Shown: piece after piece, positions 8,740 to 17,177 of the stretch
Layout of the letters: each line of letters opens with the position of its first letter
Numbering within the stretch: position 1 is the first letter of the stretch
Source: Streptomyces sp. 6-11-2
GTDB lineage: Bacteria > Actinomycetota > Actinomycetes > Streptomycetales > Streptomycetaceae
Length of the DNA: 64,000 nucleotides
Assembly (NCBI RefSeq): GCF_006540305.1
Contig: NZ_BJOR01000001.1
Span: 6,200,001 to 6,264,000 of the forward strand
Reading direction: 5' to 3'
Notes under the pieces: model-generated
Database searches by the model: none
What the model saw: only the letters and a program-made list of their open reading frames with translations
What the model was told of the DNA's origin: nothing
Translations under genes and position numbers: made by a program

Positions 8740-9711
8740 ATGCAGGCATGGCGAGTGCACGACAACGGCGAGCCGGGCAAGGTGATGCGCCTGGAGGAGA
8801 CCGAGCCGCCCGTCCCGGGCGAGGGCCGGATCCTGCTCAAGGTGCGTGCCGCCACCATCAACTTCCCGGACGCGCTGCTGTGCCGCGGCCAGTACCAGGT
8901 CAGGCCGCCGCTGCCCTTCACCCCGGGCGTGGAGATCTGCGGCGAGACGGAGGACGGCCGCCGGGTGATCGCCAACCCGGAGCTGCCGTACGGCGGTTTC
9001 GCCGAGTACGCCGTCGCCGACGCCGTACTGCCCGCCCCCGACGCGCTGGACGACGCCGAGGCGGCCGCCCTGCACATCGGCTACCAGACGGGCTGGTTCG
9101 GCCTGCACCGCCGGGCGCGCCTGGAGGCCGGCGAGACCCTGCTCGTCCACGCCGCCGCCGGAGGCGTCGGCAGCGCGGCCGTGCAGCTCGGCAAGGCGGC
9201 CGGCGCCCGGGTCATCGGTGTCGCCGGCGGTGCCGGGAAGGCCGCCGTGGCCCGTGGGCTGGGCTGCGACGTGGTGATCGACCGGCACACTGAGGACGTC
9301 GTCGCCGCCGTGAAGGAGGCCACCGGTGGCCGGGGCGCGGACGTGGTCTACGACCCGGTCGGCGGCACGGCCTACGCCCAGTCCGCCAAGGCCGTCGCCT
9401 TCGAGGGCCGGATCCTGGTCGTCGGCTTCGCCGGCGGGACCATCCCCAGCCCCGCGCTCAACCACGCACTCGTCAAGAACTACTCGATCGTGGGCCTGCA
9501 CTGGGGCCTGTACAACACCAAGAACCCCGAGCTGGTCCGGCACTGCCACGAGCAGCTCACCGACCTGGCCGCCCGGGGCGCGATCAAGCCGCTGGTGAGT
9601 GAACGGGTGCCGCTGGCCGGGGCCGCGGACGCCGTCCAGCGGGTCGCCGACGGAGCCACCACCGGCCGCGTCGCCGTGGTGCCCGGCCTGGAGAACGGAG
9701 CCGCCGCATGA
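8740..9711 (+). CDS. NADPH:quinone oxidoreductase-like MDR-family protein
   Basis: 323-residue medium-chain dehydrogenase/reductase of the zinc-free quinone oxidoreductase (QOR) branch. It has an N-terminal GroES-like catalytic fold and a Rossmann domain with the NADPH motif AAAGGVGSAAVQLGKAAGA at about residues 137-155. The structural-zinc cysteines of alcohol dehydrogenases are absent. It heads a three-gene operon: its TGA overlaps the ATG of the first acyl-CoA dehydrogenase. In such operons the enzyme may reduce an enoyl-CoA or quinone intermediate; the substrate is unknown. Confidence 0.88.
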   Translation: MQAWRVHDNGEPGKVMRLEETEPPVPGEGRILLKVRAATINFPDALLCRGQYQVRPPLPFTPGVEICGETEDGRRVIANPELPYGGFAEYAVADAVLPAPDALDDAEAAALHIGYQTGWFGLHRRARLEAGETLLVHAAAGGVGSAAVQLGKAAGARVIGVAGGAGKAAVARGLGCDVVIDRHTEDVVAAVKEATGGRGADVVYDPVGGTAYAQSAKAVAFEGRILVVGFAGGTIPSPALNHALVKNYSIVGLHWGLYNTKNPELVRHCHEQLTDLAARGAIKPLVSERVPLAGAADAVQRVADGATTGRVAVVPGLENGAAA

Positions 9712-10889
9712 CCGACGCCGAGGAACTGCGCCGCCGCACTGGCGAGTTGCTGGCCGCGCACCCGCCGGCCACCACCGGCACGCTCGACTTCCTCCGGGCC
9801 CGTTTCGACGCCGGGCTCGCCTGGGTGCACTACCCGCGAGGCCTCGGTGGCCTCGGCGCCGCCCGTTCTCTCCAGACCGTCGTGGACGCCGAGTTGGCGG
9901 CGGCGGGCGCCCCGGACAACGACCCGCGCCGCATCGGCATCGGCCTCGGCATGGCCGCGCCGACCCTCCTGCGCCACGGCACCGAGGAGCAGAAGCGGCG
10001 CTTCCTCAGGCCGCTGTGGACCGGGGAGGAGGTCTGGTGCCAGCTGTTCAGCGAACCGGGCGCCGGATCCGACCTGGCCGCCCTCGGCACCCGGGCGGTC
10101 CGCGACGGTGACACGTGGGTGGTCGGCGGCCAGAAGGTGTGGACCTCCAGCGCCCACCTCGCCCGCTGGGCCATCCTCATCGCCCGCACCGACCCCGACC
10201 TGCCCAAGCACCAGGGCATCACCTACTTCCTCTGCGACATGACCGACCCCGGTGTCGAGGTGCGGCCGCTGCGCCAGATCACCGGAGAGGCCGAGTTCAA
10301 CGAGGTCTTCCTGACGGGCGTGCGCATCCCCGACTCCCACCGTCTCGGCGACGTCGGCGACGGCTGGCGGGTCGCCCGGACCACGCTCATGAACGAGCGC
10401 GTGTCCATCGGCGGTATGCGGCTGCCCCGCGAGGGCGGCATGATCGGCCCGGTCGCGAGGACCTGGCGCGAGCGCCCGGAACTGCGCACCCACGACCTGC
10501 ACCAGCGGCTGCTGAAACTGTGGGTGGAGGCCGAGGTCGCCCGCCTGACCGGCGAGCGGCTGCGCCAGCAACTGGCCGCGGGCCAGCCCGGCCCCGAGGG
10601 CTCCGGCATGAAGCTCGCCTTCGCCCGCCTCAACCAGGAGATCAGCGGTCTGGAGGTCGAACTCCGCGGTGGGGAGGGGCTGTTGCGCGACGACTGGAGC
10701 ATGCGCCGTCCCGAACTGGTCGACTTCACCGGCCGCGACGCCGGCTACCGCTATCTGCGCGCCAAGGGCAACAGCATCGAGGGCGGGACCAGCGAGGTCC
10801 TGCTGAACATCGTCGCCGAGCGCGTCCTCGGACTGCCCGCCGAGCCGCGCACCGACAAGGACGTCGCCTGGAAGGACCTCGCCCGATGA
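9708..10889 (+). CDS. Acyl-CoA dehydrogenase (first of a pair)
   Basis: 393-residue FAD-dependent acyl-CoA dehydrogenase. It has the middle-domain signature WCQLFSEPGAGSDLA, the FAD-contacting QKVWTSSAHLARW segment and a C-terminal helical domain ending with GNSIEGGTSEVLLNIVAERV. It starts four bases inside the previous gene and ends overlapping the next (ATGA at both ends). Adjacent, non-identical acyl-CoA dehydrogenases in actinobacteria often form alpha2-beta2 heterotetramers acting on bulky side-chain CoA thioesters, as in sterol-type degradation. That assembly is inferred here from the pairing alone. Confidence 0.92.
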   Translation: MTDAEELRRRTGELLAAHPPATTGTLDFLRARFDAGLAWVHYPRGLGGLGAARSLQTVVDAELAAAGAPDNDPRRIGIGLGMAAPTLLRHGTEEQKRRFLRPLWTGEEVWCQLFSEPGAGSDLAALGTRAVRDGDTWVVGGQKVWTSSAHLARWAILIARTDPDLPKHQGITYFLCDMTDPGVEVRPLRQITGEAEFNEVFLTGVRIPDSHRLGDVGDGWRVARTTLMNERVSIGGMRLPREGGMIGPVARTWRERPELRTHDLHQRLLKLWVEAEVARLTGERLRQQLAAGQPGPEGSGMKLAFARLNQEISGLEVELRGGEGLLRDDWSMRRPELVDFTGRDAGYRYLRAKGNSIEGGTSEVLLNIVAERVLGLPAEPRTDKDVAWKDLAR

Positions 10890-12001
10890 GCGCGTTGAGC
10901 CCGATGAGCATCACGAGCGCCGAACCCGACCTGCTGTACTCGGAGGAGGAAGAGGCGCTGCGCGCCGCCGTCCGGGACCTGCTCACCGACCACTGCGCCC
11001 CGGCGGACGTGATCGCGCGCGCCGAGACGGACGCCCCGCACGACCGGGCACTGTGGAAGACGCTCGCCGACGGCATGGGCCTGGCCGGTCTGCTGGTGCC
11101 CGAGGAACACGGCGGTCAGGGCGCCACGCACCGAGAAGCGGCGGTCGTTCTGGAGGAGTTGGGCCGCGCGGTGGCCCCTGTCCCGTACCTCACCAGCGCC
11201 GTGGTCGCCACCGAGGCGCTGCTGGCCTGCGCCGGCGACGACTGCGCCGGGCTGCTGTCCCGCCTGGCGTCCGGTCGTGCGATCGGCGCCCTCGCGGTCG
11301 GACTGCACACCGCGCCGGGCGCCTTCAGGGCCGTACGACTGGAATCCGGGCTGCTGCACGGAGAGCTGACGGGCATCGCGGACGCGGCGATCGCCGATGT
11401 GCTGCTCGTGCCCGCGGAGGACGGCGCGCTCCACGCGGTCGACGCGGACGACGTCACCATCACCCCGCAGGTGTCGCTGGACCTGACCCGGCCGCTCGCG
11501 ACCATCTCCTTCGACGCCGTACGGGGCCGCCGGCTGGGCGACGCCGGGCCGGCCGTGCACCGGGCGCTGCGGGCCGGCGCCGGACTGCTCGCCTCCGAAC
11601 AACTCGGCCTCGCCGACTGGACGTTGACCGAGACCGTGCGCTACCTGAAGGAGCGCACGCAGTTCAACCGGCCGGTCGGCGGCTTCCAGGCGCTCAAGCA
11701 CCGGCTCGCCCAGCTGTGGCTGGAGGTCGCCGGACTCCGCGCCGCCGCCCGGTCCGCGGCCGACGCGCTCGCCAGGGAGGAGGACACCGACGTGGCGGTC
11801 GCCGTCGCCCAGGCCTACGCGGCGCCCGTCGCCGTCCACGCGGCCGAGGAGGCGCTGCAACTGCACGGCGGCATCGGCATGACCTGGGAGCATCCGGTCC
11901 ACCTGTACCTGAAGCGGGCCAAGGCGGACTCGATCGCGTACGGCACCGCGGGCGCCCACCGCGAGGCGCTGGCCCGGCTGGTCGGCCTCGAAGCGCCCTG
12001 A
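10886..12001 (+). CDS. Acyl-CoA dehydrogenase (second of a pair)
   Basis: 371-residue partner of the preceding dehydrogenase. It has the N-terminal helical domain (LYSEEEEALRAAVRDLL), a shortened and diverged middle beta domain, and the C-terminal domain containing RTQFNRPVGGFQALKHRLA and LQLHGGIGMTWEHPVHLY. The middle FAD/substrate signature (E-P-x-A-G-S-D) is missing, whereas the first protein has it; this is the usual asymmetry of heteromeric pairs. The ATG at 10886 overlaps the upstream stop, while an in-frame ATG at 10904 is an alternative. The gene ends in a hairpin shared with the convergent small membrane gene. Confidence 0.9.
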   Translation: MSALSPMSITSAEPDLLYSEEEEALRAAVRDLLTDHCAPADVIARAETDAPHDRALWKTLADGMGLAGLLVPEEHGGQGATHREAAVVLEELGRAVAPVPYLTSAVVATEALLACAGDDCAGLLSRLASGRAIGALAVGLHTAPGAFRAVRLESGLLHGELTGIADAAIADVLLVPAEDGALHAVDADDVTITPQVSLDLTRPLATISFDAVRGRRLGDAGPAVHRALRAGAGLLASEQLGLADWTLTETVRYLKERTQFNRPVGGFQALKHRLAQLWLEVAGLRAAARSAADALAREEDTDVAVAVAQAYAAPVAVHAAEEALQLHGGIGMTWEHPVHLYLKRAKADSIAYGTAGAHREALARLVGLEAP

Positions 12002-12021
12002 CGTCCCGCCGGGCGTCAGGG
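11996..12021. terminator. Bidirectional hairpin between convergent genes
   Basis: CCCTGACG (11996-12003) pairs with CGTCAGGG (12014-12021), and the CCC/GGG inside the loop can extend the stem. The hairpin contains the stop codons of both convergent genes. There is no U-run, as is usual in Streptomyces. Confidence 0.6.
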
Positions 12022-12210
12022 GTGCAGGCTGCCGACGATCTGCGCCGTGGCCATCAGCCCCTCGTGAATGGTGGGCGCCATGCTCGTACCCGCCAGGAAG
12101 AAGCCGAGCAGGACACAGACCAGGGCGTGCGAGAACTTCAGCGCGCAGTTGCGCACGAAGATCACCGCCAGGAGCAGGAGCAGCAGCACCACAGAGATGG
12201 AAATGGCCAT
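12016..12210 (-). CDS. Small membrane protein of unknown function (64 aa)
   Basis: A two-segment membrane protein: ISISVVLLLLLLAVIFV forms the first helix and ALVCVLLGFFLAGTSMA the second, separated by a short basic loop, with a soluble tail of about 20 residues. The ATG at 12210 is preceded by a strong GGAGGAGGA ribosome site. No family is recognised, although small proteins of this form are common in Streptomyces. It is the only gene on its transcript and converges on the acyl-CoA dehydrogenase operon. Confidence 0.8.
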   Translation of the reverse strand: MAISISVVLLLLLLAVIFVRNCALKFSHALVCVLLGFFLAGTSMAPTIHEGLMATAQIVGSLHP

Positions 12211-12369
12211 CGTCGTCCTCCTCCGCCACGCCCACTTCGCGGCTAACGGCCGCAAGTGTGGCGTAGCGGAGGGTCAGGCCGTGCGGTAGACGTGTCCTCC
12301 GAACGTGTGATTCTGCCGTCGTTCCGGAACCGCGCCCCGCGTTCCGGGACGTGATGTCCGGTGCGGGGC

Positions 12370-12729
12370 TCAGCCCTCGATGACACGGGAGCGGATGAGG
12401 AAACGCACTCCCTCGGGTGCCTCCAGGGAGAAACCGCTGCCCCGTCCGGGCACCACGTCGACGATGAGCCGGGTGTGCTTCCACACCTCGTACTGGCTGC
12501 GCGACATCCAGAACGGCACGGGCCGGTCCACCCCCTCGACCTCCAGCTCCGCGAGCAGCACGTCCGAGCCCCCGGTACGGAACTCGCCGTCCGTGTAGCA
12601 CATCGGCGCGCTTCCGTCGCAGCAGCCGCCCGACTGGTGGAACATCAGGGGCCCGTGCGCCTCGCTCAGCCGCCGGACCAGGCCGGCCGCCGCGGGGGTG
12701 AACTCCACACGCGGGATCTCCTCGTACAT
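12370..12729 (-). CDS. DUF779 family protein
   Basis: 119-residue protein of the DUF779/COG3564 family, recognised by the conserved HQSGGCCDGSAPMC cysteine cluster and the WKHTRLIVDVVPGRGSGFSLE segment. Members are often encoded next to acetaldehyde-type aldehyde dehydrogenases and their cysteines may bind metal, but no biochemical role is established. Here no such dehydrogenase is adjacent. The ATG at 12729 gives MYEEIPRVEFTP. It is divergent from the LuxR gene with about 190 bp between them. Confidence 0.85.
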   Translation of the reverse strand: MYEEIPRVEFTPAAAGLVRRLSEAHGPLMFHQSGGCCDGSAPMCYTDGEFRTGGSDVLLAELEVEGVDRPVPFWMSRSQYEVWKHTRLIVDVVPGRGSGFSLEAPEGVRFLIRSRVIEG

Positions 12730-12922
12730 CGTCGCCGTCCTTCGCCGCTCCGGAGGAAGAAGCCGGACCCAGACAAGCAGCACGGAGGTTGCGACAAGGT
12801 TGCACGGCGCGCGTTCCAAGGGCCTGCCGTACGCCGTCGGGCCGCCGTGCCCCCTCGCGACGCGCGCGTACGGGCGATCACTGAGATCCTGAGCGGGAGA
12901 AGCGCTGCCCATGACATGACCG

Positions 12923-15589
12923 GTGGTGGTGAGCGCGGTGTCCGAATGCGGCGACAACAGTTCCGGGCCGACGGCCGCGGGCCTTGATCCTCTGGGGGAC
13001 CCGTTCCTGCGCACCCGGTTCGCCGTGCCGGTACCGCCGGCCACGTTCCTGCGCCGGCAGCGCCTGCTCGATCACCTGGACCAGGCACTGGCCACACCGC
13101 TGACCATGGTCAACGGCGGCGCGGGTGCGGGCAAGACGCTGCTGGTCGCCGACTGGGCCGCCCACCTGGAACGGCCGGTGGCCTGGCTCACCGCGGACGC
13201 CACCGACCAGGCACCCGGCGTCTTCTGGGCCTACCTGCTGGAGGCTCTGCGCGCCTGCGGGGCGCACGAGATCCGCGACGTCGGCTGCCCGGCCGAGGCC
13301 GGCGCGGTGGACCACGGCCTGCTCGCCCGGCTCGCCGCGCGGCTGAACGGCCGCGACCGGCCCGTGGTCGTCGTCCTCGACGAGTACGACCGGGTGACCG
13401 CACCGGATATCGCCGATCAGCTCGGCTTCGTCCTGCACCACGCCGGACAGGGCATGCACCTGGTCCTCGTCACCCGCACCGAACCGACGCTGCCCCTGCA
13501 CCGCTACCGCGCGGACGGCACCCTGACCGAGATCAGGGGCGCGGAACTGGCCTTCACCCCGGACGAGGCGGGGAGTCTGCTGGAACTGCACGGGCTGCGG
13601 CTCGGCGGCGACGCGGTCCGCGCGCTCGTCGAGCGCACCCGGGGCTGGGCGGCGGGCCTGCGGCTGTGCGCCCTGGCCGCGCGGCAGAGCAGCGACCCGG
13701 AGACCTACCTCAAGGAGTTCGAGGCCGGACAGAGCACGATCGCGGACTTCCTGCTGGCCGAGGTGCTCAAGAGACAGCCGGCCCCGACCCAGGACCTGCT
13801 GCTGCGGGTCAGCGTCCTGGACCGGTTCTGCCCCGACCTGGCCAACGCGCTCGCCGGTCGCCGGGACGCCGAACCCATCCTGGCCGAGCTGCACCGGGCG
13901 AACGCGTTCGTGGAGCACCTCGGCCACTCCTGGTACCGCCTCCACCCGCTCTTCGCGGAGATCCTCGCGGCGCACCTGCGGGTGCGGTTCCCCAGCCTGG
14001 AGACCGAACTGCACCGCAGGGCCGCCGCATGGCTGCGGCACAGCGGACCGCTGCCCGAGACGCTCGCCCACGGCGCCGCGGCCGGCGACTGGCGGTTCAC
14101 CGCCCGCGCCCTGGTGGACGACCTCGCGATCGGGGAGTTGTTCACCGGCCTGCGCTCCGGGGACCTGGGCACGCTGTTCTCGCGGATGACCCCCGAGACC
14201 GCCGGCCCCGAGGCCGACCTCGTCCGCGCGGCGCGCGAGCTGTCCGACGGCGACCTCGGCCACGCCCGCCCGCACCTGGAGCACGCCCGCCGGGAACTGG
14301 CCCGCACCGGTGCCGACATGGCGGCGGCCCGGCTCAGCTTCGCCCTCCTGGACACCCTCGCCGCCCGGCTGACCGGCGCCCCGGGCCGGGCCGAACACGC
14401 CGCCCGGACGGCGCGGGACCTGCAACAGGACCTCCCCGCCGAACTCCTGGACAAGCACCCCGAACTCGCCGCCCTGCTGCAGACCCACCTGGGTGCCGCC
14501 CGCCTGTGGGCGGGACGCTTCGAGGACGCCAGGGCCGCGCTGTCCGCCGCGGCGGCCGGCTCCGACGGGGCCACCGCGCTGCCCCGGGAAGAGTCCCTGA
14601 GCCAGCTCGCGCTCATCGACTACCTGACCGGCTGGCCCACGCGCGCGGAACGCAAGGTCCTGGCGGCGCTCGCCGACGCGGAACGGTTCAGCCTGGCCGA
14701 GCCGACCGGCTCCGGACTCGGCCGCCTGGTGCTGGCCGCGGTGGCCGTAGACCGTGACGAACTGGGGGAGGCCCAAGCCCTGCTGGACCGGGCGACGGCC
14801 TCGCAGCCGGTGCCGTGGGATCCCGTGGCGGCCGCCGGCCTGGTCATCGCGCGGGCACGGCTCCAACTGGCCCGCGGAGAGGCCGGGGCCGCCCTGGAGA
14901 CCGCCGAGTCGGCCGTCCCCGCCGCCGTGGCCTCGCCCTGGGCCGAAGCCCACACCGCGCTCGTCGTCTCCGCCGCCCACCTCGCCGAGGGCCGCCCCGA
15001 GCTGGCCGTGAAGGTGCTGGAGGACGCCGTGGGCACCGAGGCCGCCTGCACGGTGGCGGCCGCCCGCGCCCACCTCGCCGCGGGTGACCCGGGCACCGCC
15101 CTGGACCTGCTCGACGCCCTTCCCGCCGGGCCGCGCAGCGGCCCCGCCGTCACGGTCCGGGCCCTGCTCGTGCGGGCCGAGGCCACCGGCCGGCAGGGCG
15201 ACCACGCCACCGCGCGGCGGCTGGCGACCCGCGCGCTGCTGGAGGCCCGCAACGAGCGGCTGCGGCGCCCCTTCCACGAGGCCGGACCGTGGCTGCGCCG
15301 ACTGCTGGACACGGACGCGTTCCCCCGGCCGCCTGCCCGCCCGGGTCCCCCGTCCGGGACCGATCCGGGAACGGGCCGCCCGGCCGCCCTGGTCGTCGAC
15401 CAGCTCAGCGGCCGCGAGCGGGACGTGCTCCAGCGGCTCGCGCTGATGATGACGACCGAGGAGATCGCCGCGGACCTGTTCGTGTCGGTCAACACCGTCA
15501 AGACCCACCTCAAGAGCGTGTACCGCAAGCTCGGCGTCAACCGGCGCAACGAAGCGGTGCACCGGGCCCGCGAACTGCGCCTGCTGTGA
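12923..15589 (+). CDS. MalT/LAL-type LuxR-family transcriptional regulator
   Basis: 888-residue STAND-type regulator. It has a Walker A GGAGAGKT at about residues 65-72, a Walker B-like VVVVLDEYD, a long TPR-like helical middle rich in Ala/Leu/Arg, and a C-terminal LuxR helix-turn-helix (about 825-885: SGRERDVLQRLALMMTTEEI and VSVNTVKTHLKSVYRKL). Binding of an inducer to the NTPase/TPR part would drive oligomerisation and activation. The first three codons are consecutive GTGs (12923, 12926, 12929), and the ribosome site does not decide between them. The stop overlaps the GTG of the following membrane gene. It is a candidate controller of the stress-gene group downstream. Confidence 0.9.
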   Translation: MVVSAVSECGDNSSGPTAAGLDPLGDPFLRTRFAVPVPPATFLRRQRLLDHLDQALATPLTMVNGGAGAGKTLLVADWAAHLERPVAWLTADATDQAPGVFWAYLLEALRACGAHEIRDVGCPAEAGAVDHGLLARLAARLNGRDRPVVVVLDEYDRVTAPDIADQLGFVLHHAGQGMHLVLVTRTEPTLPLHRYRADGTLTEIRGAELAFTPDEAGSLLELHGLRLGGDAVRALVERTRGWAAGLRLCALAARQSSDPETYLKEFEAGQSTIADFLLAEVLKRQPAPTQDLLLRVSVLDRFCPDLANALAGRRDAEPILAELHRANAFVEHLGHSWYRLHPLFAEILAAHLRVRFPSLETELHRRAAAWLRHSGPLPETLAHGAAAGDWRFTARALVDDLAIGELFTGLRSGDLGTLFSRMTPETAGPEADLVRAARELSDGDLGHARPHLEHARRELARTGADMAAARLSFALLDTLAARLTGAPGRAEHAARTARDLQQDLPAELLDKHPELAALLQTHLGAARLWAGRFEDARAALSAAAAGSDGATALPREESLSQLALIDYLTGWPTRAERKVLAALADAERFSLAEPTGSGLGRLVLAAVAVDRDELGEAQALLDRATASQPVPWDPVAAAGLVIARARLQLARGEAGAALETAESAVPAAVASPWAEAHTALVVSAAHLAEGRPELAVKVLEDAVGTEAACTVAAARAHLAAGDPGTALDLLDALPAGPRSGPAVTVRALLVRAEATGRQGDHATARRLATRALLEARNERLRRPFHEAGPWLRRLLDTDAFPRPPARPGPPSGTDPGTGRPAALVVDQLSGRERDVLQRLALMMTTEEIAADLFVSVNTVKTHLKSVYRKLGVNRRNEAVHRARELRLL

Positions 15590-16071
15590 ACCGCCCGCGA
15601 CGGGCCCACTCCGACTGCACCGGCGGGGTGTACGGGTCCATGCTCGCCGCCTCCGTGGTGGTCGGCGCCGGCGTACCGGAATCCTTCCCGCGCCTGCAAC
15701 TGGCGCTGTTGCTGCTGCTCACCGGTGTGGTGTTCTGGCTCGGGCACGTGCACGCCCAGCTGTTCGGCGCCCGCCTGGCCCAGCGCCACCTGGACCGCGG
15801 CACCGTCCTGCACGTGTGCCGCGACGAGTGGCCGATCGCCGAGGCGGCCCTGCCGCCGGCTCTCGCGCTGGCCGTCAGCCCGCTGTTCGGCCTGGACCTG
15901 TCGGGCGGGCTGTGGCTGGCGCTCGCCGTGGCCGTGGCCGGCCAGGTGGGCTGGTCGGCGGCCGCGGCGCGCCGGGCCGGCGCCTCCTGGGGCCTGGTCG
16001 CGGGCATGGCGGCGGTCAACCTGGTGATCGGACTGCTGATCCTCGCGTTCAAGGTCGTCCTCACCCACTGA
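15586..16071 (+). CDS. Integral membrane protein coupled to the LuxR regulator
   Basis: 161-residue protein with about four membrane helices (LQLALLLLLTGVVFWLGHVH, the Leu/Ala-rich ALALAVSPLFGLDL region, LWLALAVAVAGQVGW and VNLVIGLLILAFKVVL). The GTG at 15586 overlaps the TGA of the regulator gene (GTGA), so translation is coupled. It could be a membrane sensor or output partner of the regulator; family not recognised. No enzyme motif is visible. Confidence 0.75.
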   Translation: MNRPRRAHSDCTGGVYGSMLAASVVVGAGVPESFPRLQLALLLLLTGVVFWLGHVHAQLFGARLAQRHLDRGTVLHVCRDEWPIAEAALPPALALAVSPLFGLDLSGGLWLALAVAVAGQVGWSAAAARRAGASWGLVAGMAAVNLVIGLLILAFKVVLTH

Positions 16072-16095
16072 ACCGGGACACACTCACCTGCCGTA

Positions 16096-16112
16096 TCACC
16101 TGCGCCGGGTGA
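16096..16112 (+). promoter_or_regulatory. 17-bp inverted-repeat element, site 1 of 3
   Basis: TCACCTGCGCCGGGTGA, a 7-3-7 inverted repeat with one mismatch, 75 bp before the ATG of the small protein at 16187. The same pattern (TCACC-N5-CGGGTGA) recurs at 17058-17074 and 19386-19402, each time upstream of a gene start in this group. A shared operator is the simplest explanation. Confidence 0.55.
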
Positions 16113-16145
16113 GGTCCGGCGGCCCGGCCGGACGGACCCTCGGAC

Positions 16146-16166
16146 TGGGGGCGTGGTACGCCCCCA
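16146..16166. repeat. Perfect 9-bp inverted repeat before the small gene
   Basis: TGGGGGCGT (16146-16154), GGT, ACGCCCCCA (16158-16166). It lies 20 bp before the ATG at 16187, between site 1 of the 17-bp element and the ribosome site. It could be a second operator or an RNA hairpin in the 5' leader that affects ribosome access. Confidence 0.6.
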
Positions 16167-16186
16167 GGCCACCGTGGGAGCGGCTG

Positions 16187-16384
16187 ATGCGCTACGAGAT
16201 CCGCGTCGACGGGCACATGTCGGAGACGCTGACCAAGGCATTCCCGGAGCTGGACCACGTGGTGATGTCCGGTCAGACCGTCCTGTACGGACCCGTCGTG
16301 GACGAGGCGCACCTGTACGGGCTGCTGGCCCGCTGCCAGTCACTGGGCCTGCGGGTCCTGGAGATGCGCCGCGTCCCGGAGTGA
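16187..16384 (+). CDS. Small soluble protein of unknown function (65 aa)
   Basis: The protein starts MRYEIRVDGHMSETLTKAFP and is predicted to alternate strand-helix-strand-strand-helix-strand, an ACT- or ferredoxin-like arrangement (PELDHVVMSGQTVLYGPVVD, then LYGLLARCQSLGLRVLEMRR). No catalytic motif is seen. The start is set by GTGGGAG about 7 nt upstream. It overlaps nothing but ends 1 bp from the convergent channel gene. Small proteins of this shape are frequent in actinobacterial stress clusters; function unknown. Confidence 0.75.
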   Translation: MRYEIRVDGHMSETLTKAFPELDHVVMSGQTVLYGPVVDEAHLYGLLARCQSLGLRVLEMRRVPE

Positions 16385-16385
16385 G

Positions 16386-16976
16386 CTACCCGGGCGGCCG
16401 GTCACGGTGCTGCTGGCGCAGACCCGCCTGGATGGCACCCGTCAGCACGCGCGCCGCGCCACCCACGAGCAGCAGCCCGCCGGTCATCTGGAGCATGGCC
16501 AGCACCCGCCCCGTCTGCGATTGCGCCGTGATGTCGCCGTACCCGACGGTGGTGAACGTGGCCAGCGCGAAGTACAGGGCGTCCGTCCTGGTCAGCGGCT
16601 CGGTGAAGGAGCTCGGGTCGGAGTGGTCCAGGAGGTAGTAGGCGCCGGCGAACAGCAGCAGGAAGAGCGGAAGCGTGATCGCCAGCGCCTCCACGGCCTT
16701 CAGCCGGGGGTAGGGCGAGCGGGCGATGGCCCACACCTCCCACGCGAAGAACAGGGCGACACCGGCCAGCCCCAGCCCGAGCAGGACCGCCGTCGTGGCC
16801 GAGGCCCGGCCGTCCAGGGGCAGCAGGTAGTACGCCGTCACCAGACCGGCCGTGACGAGCACCGAGCGAGCGAGCACCATGACGGCCGCCGACCTGGGCA
16901 CACGCTGCTCCCGGTCCCGCCGCGGCGGGCGCCTCCCCGCGGTGTCCGGGTTGCGAGGAGCTGCCGAGTCGCTCAT
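16386..16976 (-). CDS. Potassium channel family protein (two-TM pore type)
   Basis: 196-residue ion channel with the K+ selectivity filter TTVGYGD in the pore loop, between helices LAITLPLFLLLFAGAYYLL and VLAMLQMTGGLLLVGGAARVL. Two further N-terminal helices (SVLVTAGLVTAYYLLPL and VLLGLGLAGVALFFAWEVW) give about four membrane segments in total. No RCK regulatory domain follows; the protein ends within about 20 residues of the last helix. The ATG at 16976 has a GGAGGG ribosome site. It diverges from the DUF308 gene, sharing the operator region at 17058-17082. Confidence 0.92.
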   Translation of the reverse strand: MSDSAAPRNPDTAGRRPPRRDREQRVPRSAAVMVLARSVLVTAGLVTAYYLLPLDGRASATTAVLLGLGLAGVALFFAWEVWAIARSPYPRLKAVEALAITLPLFLLLFAGAYYLLDHSDPSSFTEPLTRTDALYFALATFTTVGYGDITAQSQTGRVLAMLQMTGGLLLVGGAARVLTGAIQAGLRQQHRDRPPG

Positions 16977-17057
16977 CTCGTGTCCCTCCGGTTCCGCTGT
17001 CCGGGAAACGCGCGCGCAGGTCCGCATCCAGATCAACGCGGCGGCGCGGGGGACGGA

Positions 17058-17082
17058 TCACCCCCCACGGGTGACCCGTGGG
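17058..17082. promoter_or_regulatory. 17-bp element, site 2 of 3, overlapping a perfect palindrome
   Basis: TCACCCCCCACGGGTGA at 17058-17074 matches the three-site consensus. It overlaps a second, perfect 9-1-9 palindrome, CCCACGGGT-G-ACCCGTGGG (17064-17082). Both sit in the 201-bp divergent region between the channel gene (ATG 16976) and the DUF308 gene (ATG 17178), so one regulator could control both directions. Confidence 0.6.
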
Positions 17083-17177
17083 ACTCCGCCCCGCGGGACG
17101 CTGGCGTACGGGTCCCCACACACCGTCCCGTCGGCGGTCCGGCAGCGACCTGCAACCGATCCCCGCGAGGAGGAGCC

